Position numbers and translations under genes: made by a program. This document shows, one piece after another, positions 8,959 through 17,193 of a DNA stretch of 64,000 nucleotides. The DNA is taken from positions 1,054,001 to 1,118,000 of the forward strand of contig NZ_CP100757.1 in the NCBI RefSeq assembly GCF_024266705.1, given 5' to 3'. This stretch comes from Natrinema gelatinilyticum. GTDB lineage: Archaea; Halobacteriota; Halobacteria; Halobacteriales; Natrialbaceae. The notes beneath the pieces are model-generated. The model was given only the letters and a program-made list of their open reading frames with translations, did not search any database and was not told the DNA's origin. Every line of letters begins with the position of its first letter. Positions within the stretch are counted from its first letter, which is position 1.

Positions 8959-10434
8959 TTAGCGCCCAGCAACGCCCATACAGGCGTAGCGCAACGCATC
9001 GAGGCAGTGGTCCTGCGCGACCGCCGTCCCGACCTGGTCCTCCTTATACCCGAGGAACTCCCGGATCAGGTGCTCGCAGCGATCGGACACCAGGAGGCCG
9101 ACCCGCTCGACGGGGGCGCCGCCGTCAAAGGCCAACGGAAGTCGGTCGGGGCGGTCGTCGATCGTCCGGTTGCCGTCGGCCTGGAGGCGCTTGCGCACCT
9201 CCGCGATGCCGGCATCGAGGTCTTTCGTCGCCGTCTCGGCGGTGTACCCCGCCCGACGGAACCTGTCGACGTGGGCGGGTTCGTGCTCGCAGTAGATCTG
9301 GCCCGCCGGCTTCGCGCCGTCCTCGAGCCAGGCGATGGCGTCGTCGACGTGGGAGTCGGACTCGTAGAACGCATCGAGGGCCACCAGCTGGTCGTACCCC
9401 GTCTTTCCCAGTTCGAGGACGACACGGGGATTGCTCCAGCCGGCGTCGTAGCCGTAGACCCGCCAGCTATCGCCGGCACGCTCGCAAGCGGTGGCGTGGG
9501 GGATCACATGTCGATCGCGGCTGAAGCCGCTGTAGACCAATCCCTGGGCGGCCGCGAACCCCCCGCGCAGCGCCTGGGCCTCGCGGTCGGTGTCGGCGTA
9601 CTGGCGTTCGAAGCGCTCGCGGGTGCCCGGATCGAGATATGGGTTGTCGAGCGTCGAGGCCCGCACCACCTCGATGGCGAGCCCGATCGGGTCGCCGGTC
9701 GAATCCTGGCGCTGGCCGAGGATCTCCCAGGCGTCGTTGTAGCCGTTGCCGGTGAGCGTCCAACACTGCACTTTCGGCCCGGCAACACCGCGCAGTCGGC
9801 TGCCGAGCATCTCCAAGAGGTCGTGGAGATCGGGCTCGTAGTGGCTGGGCTCGTCGAGCCAGATGGCGCCGAACTCATCGCCGGCGTACCGGTTCCAGCT
9901 GTCGGCCGCCCCGAGGACGATCACCGCGCCGTTGGTCAGCGTCAGCCGGTTGGCGCTGCGGGTGTAGTCGGCGACCACCGGCGAGGTTTCGGGGCCGTTG
10001 TGGGCCCGCGTCACCATCGCCGTCCGTGTGCCGGGCAGTTGGTCGAACAGGATGCGAAACGTGCTGTCGCGGGCCTTGGTGAAGTCGACGCCCATCGCCA
10101 GAAACCGACTGTCGGGGTGGGCCAGCGCCTGGGCGAGCAGCCAGCGCGCGCCCAGGATGGACTTCCCGCTGCCATACCCCGCGAGGCAGGCGACGAGATC
10201 GGCCTCGCCGCCGGTGAGCGCCGCGAGACACTCCTGTTGGGCCGCCCAGAGATCGTAGGTGAGCGTCGCCGTCTCGGGGTCGTAGGCGATCCCCGTCGGC
10301 CGGGCCTCGGGGGCGGCGTCGCGCCACTGGACCGTCACGTCCTGTGGGCCAGCGTCGGCTGCCTGCTCGTGGCCCCGTTCGTATTTGAGGGCTGCGAGCT
10401 CTCGCTGCAGCTCACGTTTGGTCGGCTCGCTCAT
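8959..10434 (-). CDS. terL: Phage-type terminase large subunit
   Basis: I choose the ATG at 10434 (MSEPTKRELQ, 491 residues) because it overlaps the stop of the upstream gene as ATGA. The ATPase domain has Walker A AGYGSGKS (85-92), Walker B AIWLDEPSHY with D194-E195, and a coupling motif TGNG near 228. The C-terminal RNase H-like nuclease has acidic residues at YDAGW (D330), CEHEP (about 383-385) and DALRYA (D479). TerL packages DNA into viral capsids. No portal, protease, capsid or tail gene is nearby, so it is either a provirus remnant or the packaging component of a satellite-like element. A complete long antisense frame over this gene is a GC-rich shadow. Confidence 0.92.
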   Translation of the reverse strand: MSEPTKRELQRELAALKYERGHEQAADAGPQDVTVQWRDAAPEARPTGIAYDPETATLTYDLWAAQQECLAALTGGEADLVACLAGYGSGKSILGARWLLAQALAHPDSRFLAMGVDFTKARDSTFRILFDQLPGTRTAMVTRAHNGPETSPVVADYTRSANRLTLTNGAVIVLGAADSWNRYAGDEFGAIWLDEPSHYEPDLHDLLEMLGSRLRGVAGPKVQCWTLTGNGYNDAWEILGQRQDSTGDPIGLAIEVVRASTLDNPYLDPGTRERFERQYADTDREAQALRGGFAAAQGLVYSGFSRDRHVIPHATACERAGDSWRVYGYDAGWSNPRVVLELGKTGYDQLVALDAFYESDSHVDDAIAWLEDGAKPAGQIYCEHEPAHVDRFRRAGYTAETATKDLDAGIAEVRKRLQADGNRTIDDRPDRLPLAFDGGAPVERVGLLVSDRCEHLIREFLGYKEDQVGTAVAQDHCLDALRYACMGVAGR

Positions 10435-10691
10435 TGCGGCCCTCCGTCGTCGGCTTGCAGCAAGTCGATTTCGGCGGCCATCTCGTCGAGGTCCTCGTCG
10501 TTCAACAGTTTGCGGTACTGCCCCGAGAGATAGCCGAGCGTGCGGATCCACTTGATCTGAAGCTTCTGCTCGGCGGCCGTGTCGGGGTCGCTGGCCGCGA
10601 TCCGGTCGTGGGTGAGTTCGATGGTATCGGCGAGGCGGTCGAGGACTGCCTCGCGGTCGGTTCGTTCGGAGGGGCGATCGGTTGGCGTCAT
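10431..10691 (-). CDS. Small helical protein, possible terminase small subunit
   Basis: This 86-residue acidic, all-helical protein has TDREAVLDRLADTIELTHDRIAAS and EQKLQIKWIRTLGYLSGQYRKLLND. It lies immediately upstream of and overlaps terL by four bases. Size and position fit a TerS-like DNA-recognition subunit or adaptor, but I see no clear helix-turn-helix, so the role is inferred from position. The roughly 220 bp upstream, towards cdc6, holds no gene. Confidence 0.6.
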   Translation of the reverse strand: MTPTDRPSERTDREAVLDRLADTIELTHDRIAASDPDTAAEQKLQIKWIRTLGYLSGQYRKLLNDEDLDEMAAEIDLLQADDGGPQ

Positions 10692-10915
10692 AGACAGCGG
10701 GGAGCTACCATCCAGCCAGCACCGGCCGCGCGCCGCGGCTGGGCGCGACCGCGTGGTATAGGTGGGCAGCTCCTAGGGTCGTGTTCGTGACCGTCCGGTA
10801 TAAATTGCCGTAAACCAAAGTGGAAGTGATATAGATAGCGGTGTTTAATGCCTATAAATGGGTAAGATGGGCGTCTGGGGCGCGCTATTCCAGTTTCATA
10901 GGATGTTGACCCGAT

Positions 10916-12133
10916 TTAAGTGTCGGCAGTGGCGAACGCCGGCAACGTAGCGGCGTAGGGTTCGATCGCCTCCCGAACCCAGCCGGGGTCGAACGTCGTC
11001 TCGATTTGCTTGACGCGGCCGTCGCGGCCACGCGAGTCGATCCAGGTCTCGAGGAGGCCCATCGTCTCGAGATCGGTGACGGCCTCGCGGATCGTGCGCT
11101 CGCCGAAGTGGAGTTCGGCCGGGACCTGGTCGCTCCGCACGATTTCGTGAATCTCCGCCGTCGTCACGGGTTGTTTGATCGTCGTCCCCTGATCCCAGCC
11201 CGTGACCCCGATTAGAACGAGGAAGTGGTTTGCTGGCAGGGCGAGCAGTTTCTCGATGGTCGCCTCGCGCTCGGTTCGCTCGAGGTTCGCCGCGATGCAC
11301 TCGTCGGTCACCGTCGCGAGCCCGCGGTCGTTTGCGGTCTCGCCGGCCTGGCGAAAGAGGGTGAGCGCCTTCCGGGCATCGCCCCACCGTCGGGCCGCCT
11401 CCTGGGCGCCTTCGTCGCGGACCTCCGCCGGCACTGCGCCGTCACGAAACGCGCGCTCGAGCCGGGGGGCGAGGAGTGCCGCTAACTCATCGGCGTCGTA
11501 CGGCGGGAAGCAGACGGCTTCGTCGCTCATGGCGCTTGCGACGCGGCTGTCGAGCCGGAGGTCGACCTCCAACAGCTCGTTACTGATGAGCCAGACCGAG
11601 AGCGAAATCCCCCGGGCCAGCTTCTCCTCCCCGCGCAGCAGCCGATAGAAGAACTCGCTGGGGTCGTAGTTCGTGTCGTGCTGGACGTGGTCGATCTCGT
11701 CGAGGAGGAGGACCGTCCAGGCGGGGTAGTCGGCGAGGGCCGCCCAAATCCCGTCGAAGACGCCGTCGAGGCCTTCGTACGCCCCTTTTTTGACACCCGA
11801 CAGCGCGACCAGGATCTCGTTGGCGGCGCTGAACAGCGTGCGACACTCCTTCAGATTGACGTACTCCACCGCGACGTCGTCGTGGCGGGCGGCGAACTCC
11901 CGGCAGACCCGCCGCGTCGTCAGCGTCTTGCCCGTCCCCGGCGGGCCATAGATCGAAACCGTCGGCGGGAGGTAGCCGTCATTGGCACCATTTAAAATCG
12001 TCGCGAGGTCGCGCTCCTGCGTCTCACGCGCGTGAATGTCGGCCGGGTCGGCGAGCGGATCGAGCACGCCCTTGTCCGCGAAGACGTTGTCGTCCGGAGC
12101 GGTCGCAGCGAAGAGGTCGTCGTACTTGCTCAT
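10916..12133 (-). CDS. cdc6: Orc1/Cdc6 family replication initiator
   Basis: The start is ATG 12133 (MSKYDDLFAATAPDDNVF, 405 residues), which aligns with the usual N-terminus; the longer open frame upstream is not needed. Walker A is YGPPGTGKT (62-70) and Walker B is LLLDEID (142-148). Sensor and lid segments and a C-terminal winged helix (HFGERTIREAVTDLETMGLLETW) complete the family. Such proteins bind ORB repeats and load MCM. Copies on plasmids and islands usually serve a local origin. It is transcribed in the same direction as the terminase pair and divergent from vapBC. Confidence 0.93.
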   Translation of the reverse strand: MSKYDDLFAATAPDDNVFADKGVLDPLADPADIHARETQERDLATILNGANDGYLPPTVSIYGPPGTGKTLTTRRVCREFAARHDDVAVEYVNLKECRTLFSAANEILVALSGVKKGAYEGLDGVFDGIWAALADYPAWTVLLLDEIDHVQHDTNYDPSEFFYRLLRGEEKLARGISLSVWLISNELLEVDLRLDSRVASAMSDEAVCFPPYDADELAALLAPRLERAFRDGAVPAEVRDEGAQEAARRWGDARKALTLFRQAGETANDRGLATVTDECIAANLERTEREATIEKLLALPANHFLVLIGVTGWDQGTTIKQPVTTAEIHEIVRSDQVPAELHFGERTIREAVTDLETMGLLETWIDSRGRDGRVKQIETTFDPGWVREAIEPYAATLPAFATADT

Positions 12134-12362
12134 ACGATCGTGATTGCCAGCGGTAGTCGGGTGCCAGCAATGAACGTATCGGCCAGCACACCACTGGCGA
12201 ATAGACGCCACCGGATACTGACCCCGATGGTGTCCCGAACCACTTGCCCCCGAGGCAGTTCACCTGTCTCAGGCCGTCCTCGCTCACCCTGGCTGGGACA
12301 CCGGAGACCGTCGGCCTGGTGCTCGGCGGAAGCGAGGCCGTCGATCCATGGAACGCTTTTGC

Positions 12363-12378
12363 GTATGGGTACCCATAC
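12363..12378. promoter_or_regulatory. 16-bp perfect palindrome, likely VapB(C) operator
   Basis: GTATGGGTACCCATAC is a perfect 16-bp inverted repeat ending 7 bp before the vapB ATG at 12386. VapB-type antitoxins typically autorepress through palindromes in their own promoter, so this is the probable operator. It is inferred from position and symmetry. Confidence 0.65.
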
Positions 12379-12385
12379 ATCTACT

Positions 12386-12612
12386 ATGAGCAAGAACATC
12401 GCCATCTCGGATGATGTCTACCGCGAACTCAAACGGGAGAAAGGCGAGCGCAGTTTCAGCGAGGTCATCCAGGCCCATCTCGAGGAGCGCCGTCAGCTCG
12501 CCGACGTCACGGGGTCGGCGTCCTCGATCCCGAGACCCAGGCGGCCGTGAAAGCAGATGTCGAACAGCTGAGCCAGGGCACGCTGTCACGACTCGACGAT
12601 GAAACTCTGTGA
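12386..12612 (+). pseudogene. vapB: VapB-type antitoxin with a one-base frameshift
   Basis: The N-terminus MSKNIAISDDVYRELKREKG is a typical ribbon-helix-helix/AbrB-like VapB start. After VTG the frame runs into SASSIPRPRRP and a stop at 12550. In the -1 frame from the G run at 12511-12514, the expected C-terminus continues (VGVLDPETQAAVKADVEQL... to TGA at 12612) and overlaps the vapC start at 12599, the normal arrangement. A single missing G therefore separates the DNA-binding half from the toxin-neutralising half. It could be a real lesion, a sequencing error or programmed slippage. Confidence 0.7.
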
Positions 12613-13006
12613 TACGTCCGTCCTCGTCGATATTGACCGCGGCGTCGATGACCGGGTGGCCAGACTCGACGACGACGACCGGCATGCGATCAGTACAGTG
12701 ACGGTCACCGAACTCCGGCTAGGGGTGACCAAGCGATACGAGGCGGGCGACGCGCGACAGAACGCACTCGAGGATCTCGAACGGCTGCTCGCTCGGTTCA
12801 CGATCATCGACGTCGACCGGGCTGTTTCGACTGCCGCAGCCGATCTCATCAGTACCCTGCAACGACGTGGCGAACCGTTCCACGATCTCCACGACGTGTA
12901 CGTCGGCGCGACCGCACTGACCGAACAGCTGCCGGTGCTCACTACGAACGTCGCTCACTTCGAACGAATGGTCATCGGGGCTGTTGTCGATTGGTCGATA
13001 TTTTGA
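12599..13006 (+). CDS. vapC: VapC-like PIN-domain ribonuclease toxin
   Basis: The 135-residue PIN domain begins MKLCDTSVLVDI with D5, and has E38 in VTVTELRLG and acidic D96/D99 in HDLHDVYVGA. The fourth metal position reads TTNVAHF rather than the more common T-x-D-x-HF. VapC toxins cut tRNA or rRNA when their antitoxin is lost. Intact toxin beside a frameshifted antitoxin would be hazardous unless residual or slipped VapB is made, or the toxin is inactive because of the Asn substitution. Confidence 0.88.
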   Translation: MKLCDTSVLVDIDRGVDDRVARLDDDDRHAISTVTVTELRLGVTKRYEAGDARQNALEDLERLLARFTIIDVDRAVSTAAADLISTLQRRGEPFHDLHDVYVGATALTEQLPVLTTNVAHFERMVIGAVVDWSIF

Positions 13007-13099
13007 GGACGGTATCGGGACCCCGCACAGCCGACCGGCGGACGACTAGACAGGTAGTGGCTGCGGAGAATCGGGGTGGCCACGCTCCAACGCAGTGCC

Positions 13100-13379
13100 A
13101 CTCCGTCAGGGTGCCGTACTTGACGGCGACCACGTCGTGCCGAGTAGCGAACTCGCGGCAGATTCGGCGCGTCGTCACTGTCTTCCCAGTTTCCGGCGGT
13201 CCGTAGATCGACACCGTCGTCGGGAGATACCCCTCATGAATGCCGGTCAGAATCGACGCCAACTCGCGCTCTTGTACATCGCGAGCGACGATTTCCTTGG
13301 ATTCGGCGAGTGGATCCAACGCACGTTTATCGGAGAACACGCTCTCGGGATAGGTCGTCGTATGTAGTCATTGATTCCA
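13100..13379 (-). pseudogene. Truncated, frameshifted Orc1/Cdc6 fragment
   Basis: The minus strand encodes SDKRALDPLAES...VQERELASILTGIHEGYLPTTVSIYGPP, closely matching residues 20-64 of the intact Cdc6 at 10916. The P-loop is altered to GPPETGKT (Glu for Gly). A one-base shift separates an ATG-led segment (MESMTTYDDLSRE, from about 13379) from the rest. Similarity stops after VAVKYGTLTE, so AAA and winged-helix domains are missing. It is a decayed second initiator copy. Confidence 0.75.
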
Positions 13380-13540
13380 TATGATTCCAGCGGAACTACG
13401 AGTGTGTATGTATACCTGCGAACATCGACATAATGGCTCTGGATAGTCCTCGATAATCGCGGGCATAAGAAAGGACCGCCGATACTCTCAGATATTCGCA
13501 TTACACTCCGTGGAGTAGAAGACTGTCGTCGTCGTATAAC

Positions 13541-14287
13541 CGAGTCTGGCAAACGGCCCACAGTTCAGACCCTGATCTCGCTGGTGTCATCGAACGGCTC
13601 ACCGCCAAAACTCCACACTATCCGATCGCCGTCTCGAGCGTCACTGCCGATCGCCTGACTGAAATCGGTCCCTCTCGAGACCAAATCGAGGTCGTTCCGA
13701 ACGGAATCGATGTTACCCAGATCGAATCAACTCGTCCAGTCGACGACGGCTTCACCATCCTCTATGTAGGTCGACTCGCCGAGCACAAGAACGTCGACCT
13801 ACTGTTAGAGGCTTTTGACCAGTTCGCGCACACGGCCCCCAATGCCACCCTCGGGATCATTGGTGATGGACCAGAACACGACCGACTCGAACGGCAAGCC
13901 AAAACTCTCGAGCACGCCGATCGCGTGACGATGCTTGGATTCCTCAAGGAATACGACGATGTCCTCGCCCATATGCGCGCGGCGGATATTTTCGCTTCGC
14001 CGTCTACCCGTGAAGGATTCGGAATCACATTCGCAGAGGCGATGGCTGCAGATTGTACTGTTATCGCAGCGCAACATCCGGAGTCCGCCGCTTCCGAGGT
14101 GATCGGTGATGCGGGCCTTCTTGTATCCCCGACTGTCGACAGTGTTGCTACTGCTCTCGAGCAAGCACTTGAGGGTAATAAACAATCCAATACGGCCCCC
14201 ACGACACGAGCCCAGCAGTTCGACTGGGATACTGTCGCCGACCAAGCGGAGCAGTGTTATCGGCGAGCAATCAACGGTGAATGGTAG
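13541..14287 (+). pseudogene. GT4 glycosyltransferase, 5'-truncated
   Basis: From about 13541 the frame reads VWQTAHSSDPDLAGVIERLTAKTPHYPIAV and continues in frame through PNGID, YVGRLAEHKNVDLLLEAF and SPSTREGFGITFAEAMAADC to a stop at 14287. This is the C-terminal half of a paralogue of the enzyme at 4024-5160. No start codon or N-terminal acceptor domain is present. The matching 5' scar near 5289 suggests the gene was split by insertion of the 5.3-13.5 kb island and then eroded. Confidence 0.8.
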
Positions 14288-14911
14288 CGATCAGATCGGT
14301 ATCGCTGTACTTGTGTTTTCGCTCACGTGCCTATTTTCAGCTCCGTGTGCGTTTATTCAGGATTCTCAATAAGAATTGGTCAGAGAGATACTCTGCTGCC
14401 TTTTCCCGGTTTCTCTCGATTTAACAGTGCCCGCTCAGAAGATTCACAAGCAACGACCGATCCTTCAAGAGCCGCTCGCTACCACCATCCAACCGACCGC
14501 TGAGGCTCAGCTAAAGACCAATGTCCACCGTACAAATGGCATAAACGACACCATGTGACGATTTCTCTACTTCCCCTTTCGACTCAAATGCTGGTGCGCG
14601 TTCGGAGTCCACTAGTCATTGGAAAGAGTGTCATAGAACTCTTCTCATAGGTTGTTTTCTCCCCTACTTTGATGAACTAACTGTTACGTAGAGAGTGCGA
14701 ATCTAACGCAGATGTATCACAGACCACGGAAAACGTCTCGTGCTCAGCGAGGTCAGAGGAGTTACCGATACGACTGTTTGCGTGTGCTCATACTCTAGAT
14801 ACTGCTAACGTATGATTTGACCTATCAGATGTCAATTATATACATTTAGATATTATATTCAAGCCGTCTATATATTGTGAAATTTTTGGCATCTGCGATG
14901 CTATTATTCGT
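14288..14911. other. Gene-free AT-rising segment
   Basis: About 620 bp without a convincing gene. Short open frames have no recognisable features. GC falls towards 14800-14900, where TATA-like sequence (TCTATATATTG near 14870) probably forms the promoter of the membrane-protein gene at 14912. Confidence 0.5.
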
Positions 14912-15982
14912 ATGACAAATGACTCATCGAAAAACGACAAACTGGAAGTGTATCAGTCCTCCTACAAAGAGATAAAGGATACAGTAGATAAGCAACTCGA
15001 TATCAAGAAAACCATTGATAATAAAATAATAGAGATAATAAAAGTTGATCTTGCGCTAATTGCTGCCATTATATCTGCAGTCAATCTATTTGTTGGCGTA
15101 GAGAATATTTTCAACTATTTAGCCTATATTATCGGTGGCCTATCATTTTTAATTATTTCTATTTATTATTGTATTAAAGGATACAGTCCATCAACCTATT
15201 TGATTGGTACCGCTGATGCTGCTATTCCCTATATTGAAAAGGTGAATAATATCAGATACCATTATTGGGAACTAATGGACGGGTACGGCACATATTTTAG
15301 AGAGAATAAAAAGCTGGAAGATAAAAAGGCAAAAGCACTCAAAAATGGAATGTGGTCTGTATTTGCTAGCCTTATAATACTCACTGGATCACTTATTCGT
15401 CTTGTATCACCTAATCATCCTATCATATATGATTTTGGTATAGTGATATCAATAATTTTATTTATTTTCTTACTGAAAAAAATTCAGTTACGAAGCCAAG
15501 AGAGGAAATCAGCAGAAAAGAGATTATGGCAAACCGTGGCAAACAAATATAACAAGAGGTATGGTAATAACCATATGGATCACGAAGACAATCTTGATGA
15601 TTACAACGGGAATGGTGGTACCTTTGAACAGCAGTACTATGCACAGGAATTCGAGAAGGTAGCTTTAAGCCTAGAAATAAATACTGAAAGTGAAGAAGCT
15701 GAGCGTGCAGCATCGCATCTTCGAACTGCCGCTGAGCATCTTGATCCGGATAGGAATAATAGAGACAGTCAATTCTCATTCTCGGCAAGAGAATTTGAAC
15801 CTGAAGAAGGAGCCGACGATTTACGAAGGGCAGCCGATCAAATCCAAAAAGTTATTCAAAACTATGGCAGAGAACCTTATCCGGGCGGTGGAGGAACATC
15901 AAGAATAGAAGATCTCGGAGAAGCACGCAATGAAATCCGACGAGCGGCAGTATATCTTGATGAAGTTTCATCTGATGAATGA
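14912..15982 (+). CDS. Four-helix membrane protein, low GC, unknown
   Basis: The 356-residue protein has a charged N-terminal helix (YQSSYKEIKDTVDKQLDIKKT), a tight hairpin of two membrane helices (about 50-92), a second pair (about 146-191), then a soluble tail. The tail has short repeats of the type ERAASHLRTAAEHL, DDLRRAADQIQKV and NEIRRAAVYLDEV, which may form a helical bundle. The layout is loosely like SLATT or other small membrane effectors of defence systems, but I cannot assign a family. Base composition is much more AT-rich than flanking genes, indicating transfer. It stands alone. Confidence 0.75.
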   Translation: MTNDSSKNDKLEVYQSSYKEIKDTVDKQLDIKKTIDNKIIEIIKVDLALIAAIISAVNLFVGVENIFNYLAYIIGGLSFLIISIYYCIKGYSPSTYLIGTADAAIPYIEKVNNIRYHYWELMDGYGTYFRENKKLEDKKAKALKNGMWSVFASLIILTGSLIRLVSPNHPIIYDFGIVISIILFIFLLKKIQLRSQERKSAEKRLWQTVANKYNKRYGNNHMDHEDNLDDYNGNGGTFEQQYYAQEFEKVALSLEINTESEEAERAASHLRTAAEHLDPDRNNRDSQFSFSAREFEPEEGADDLRRAADQIQKVIQNYGREPYPGGGGTSRIEDLGEARNEIRRAAVYLDEVSSDE

Positions 15983-16051
15983 GAGTTGGGTGTGATTTCA
16001 TCACTTTGAGAATACGTATTGGAGCATACGGCTGCCAGTGGTGGTTGTCAC

Positions 16052-16447
16052 CTATTCCTCGAGACTACTGCCTGAAAGTACTTCTCGAGCCCTTTTGAGC
16101 GCCTTTTGTGCCGTCTCCTGGTCACCGTGTTCGAACGCAGCTTCGATATTCTCAAGTTCGGATTGGGTTTCGTTGATGCGTTCTTGTAATGCGTTGATGT
16201 CTGGCTCAGGTTCGACGTTTTCTCGAGGATCGTTTACGAGTTTGTAGAGCCCACCGCCAATTCCTTCGATATGGCCGTGGCTGGCGAGATATGTCATTCG
16301 ATTCCGCACGTTACCACTCGAGTAACCGTGTTTATCGGCGATGAATGTCGGTGTACAACGGCCATTATGAAGTTCGTCGAGGATTGCTCCGTCGGTTGGG
16401 TTGAGATCCTCTCCGTCGAGCGGCATGATATCGATTACTGAACTCAT
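16052..16447 (-). CDS. Winged-helix regulator (131 aa)
   Basis: I choose ATG 16447 (MSSVIDIMPLDGEDLNPTDGAIL); the longer frame reads through the AT-rich promoter region. DNA-binding helices are TPTFIADKHGYSSGNVRNRMTYLASHGHIEGIGGGLYKL, a MarR/IclR-like winged helix. It is followed by a C-terminal coiled coil (INALQERINETQSELENIEAAFEHGDQETAQKALKRARE). It probably acts as a dimeric repressor of itself or of the divergent small-gene operon at 16631. Confidence 0.8.
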   Translation of the reverse strand: MSSVIDIMPLDGEDLNPTDGAILDELHNGRCTPTFIADKHGYSSGNVRNRMTYLASHGHIEGIGGGLYKLVNDPRENVEPEPDINALQERINETQSELENIEAAFEHGDQETAQKALKRAREVLSGSSLEE

Positions 16448-16554
16448 CACGACTGTAAATATGGCGGTCCGTAATATTTCTATTACGATACGTACCAACG
16501 ATACGAATAAACGAATCATAATAATTAAGTGGTTGGCTGGTAGACTATAAAGTA

Positions 16555-16617
16555 GGAAGCGTGGCACAGCCGGGAGAAACTCCCCGGCCCGGTGTTGGAG
16601 CACCGGACCGCGCTTCT
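16555..16617 (+). ncRNA. Predicted three-way-junction RNA leader
   Basis: A 7-bp outer stem (16555-16561 with 16611-16617) encloses two hairpins. The first is GCCGGGAG / CTCCCCGGC with an AAA loop (16569-16588, one bulge). The second is CCGGTG-TTGGAG-CACCGG (16589-16606). The structure ends 13 bp before the ATG at 16631, with a purine-rich GGAG between. An upstream AT-rich box near 16518-16528 would place transcription start around 16550, so the element would be a 5' leader. It could be a cis-regulatory RNA; ligand or protein partner is unknown. Confidence 0.5.
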
Positions 16618-16630
16618 GGAGACAGAAGCA

Positions 16631-17011
16631 ATGTCGACTACGACCTCATCAACAGAAGTAGTTTCGGATAGAGCAGCACAGCCCAACAACCCTGCCCTCG
16701 AGCGCCGCTCGTGGAACTACGGCTACATCGGCGAAGACACCGAAGGCCGACACCACCACGTCGACCGAAAACACGAACGCATCGTCGTCACGAACTCCCG
16801 AGCCGACCGTGACGATTCCGATGCCGTCCCAGTGTTCTCACTCCACGGCCCAATCCTGCACACCGAGGCCATCGAACTCGGCCCACTGGGTGAAGGTGGC
16901 GAGGACCTCCGACGATGGATCCAGTTCATCGACCAGGAGTGTGGCGGCTGGGCCGACCGACCCGTCTCCGCAACTGACCACGCACAGAACATCCTCGAGG
17001 AGGTGCGCTGA
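16631..17011 (+). CDS. Haloarchaeal accessory protein (126 aa), unknown
   Basis: I use ATG 16631 (MSTTTSSTEVV); the upstream extension would translate the structured leader. The product contains NPALERRSWNYGYIGEDTEGRHHHVDR and a C-terminal RRWIQFIDQECGGWAD segment. It is an acidic small protein with no membrane helix and no recognised domain. It is the first gene of a tightly packed operon (16631-17776) of small proteins typical of haloarchaeal plasmids and islands. Confidence 0.75.
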   Translation: MSTTTSSTEVVSDRAAQPNNPALERRSWNYGYIGEDTEGRHHHVDRKHERIVVTNSRADRDDSDAVPVFSLHGPILHTEAIELGPLGEGGEDLRRWIQFIDQECGGWADRPVSATDHAQNILEEVR

Positions 17012-17013
17012 GC

Positions 17014-17193
17014 ATGTCGGCCGCCAGAGACCGACACCAGAGCCGCCGCAACGAACAACTCGAGCACGAAGCTGCACGCCAAACCCGTCTCTTGGCAGAA
17101 GCGGAAACAGTCGCCGATCCAGAGACCAACGAATCGACGCCCTCGGTGTACGAGAACAGCACCGCTGAAGCGAACCCGGAGGTCGAAGCATGA
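17014..17193 (+). CDS. 59-residue charged protein
   Basis: This short frame runs from ATG 17014 to TGA 17193. It begins two bases after the preceding stop and overlaps the next start as ATGA. The sequence MSAARDRHQSRRNEQLEHEAARQTRLLAEAET is helical and highly charged. Operon packing is the main support. Function unknown. Confidence 0.6.
   Translation: MSAARDRHQSRRNEQLEHEAARQTRLLAEAETVADPETNESTPSVYENSTAEANPEVEA

Noticed and set aside
8950..10533. 527-codon plus-strand frame antisense to terL
   Set aside because: It is a GC-rich shadow: terL has complete ATPase and nuclease motifs on the opposite strand, whereas this frame has only low-complexity Val/Gly/Ala sequence.
13388..13401. ORB-like sequence ATTCCAGCGGAACT near the cdc6 remnant
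   Set aside because: It resembles the core of a mini-ORB (TTCCAGTGGAAAC) but occurs only once with mismatches. No repeat cluster or clear AT-rich unwinding element was found, so no origin is claimed.
16555..16640. tRNA gene at the folded leader
   Set aside because: The three-way junction lacks the T-loop consensus, anticodon arm and seven-base acceptor geometry of a tRNA.
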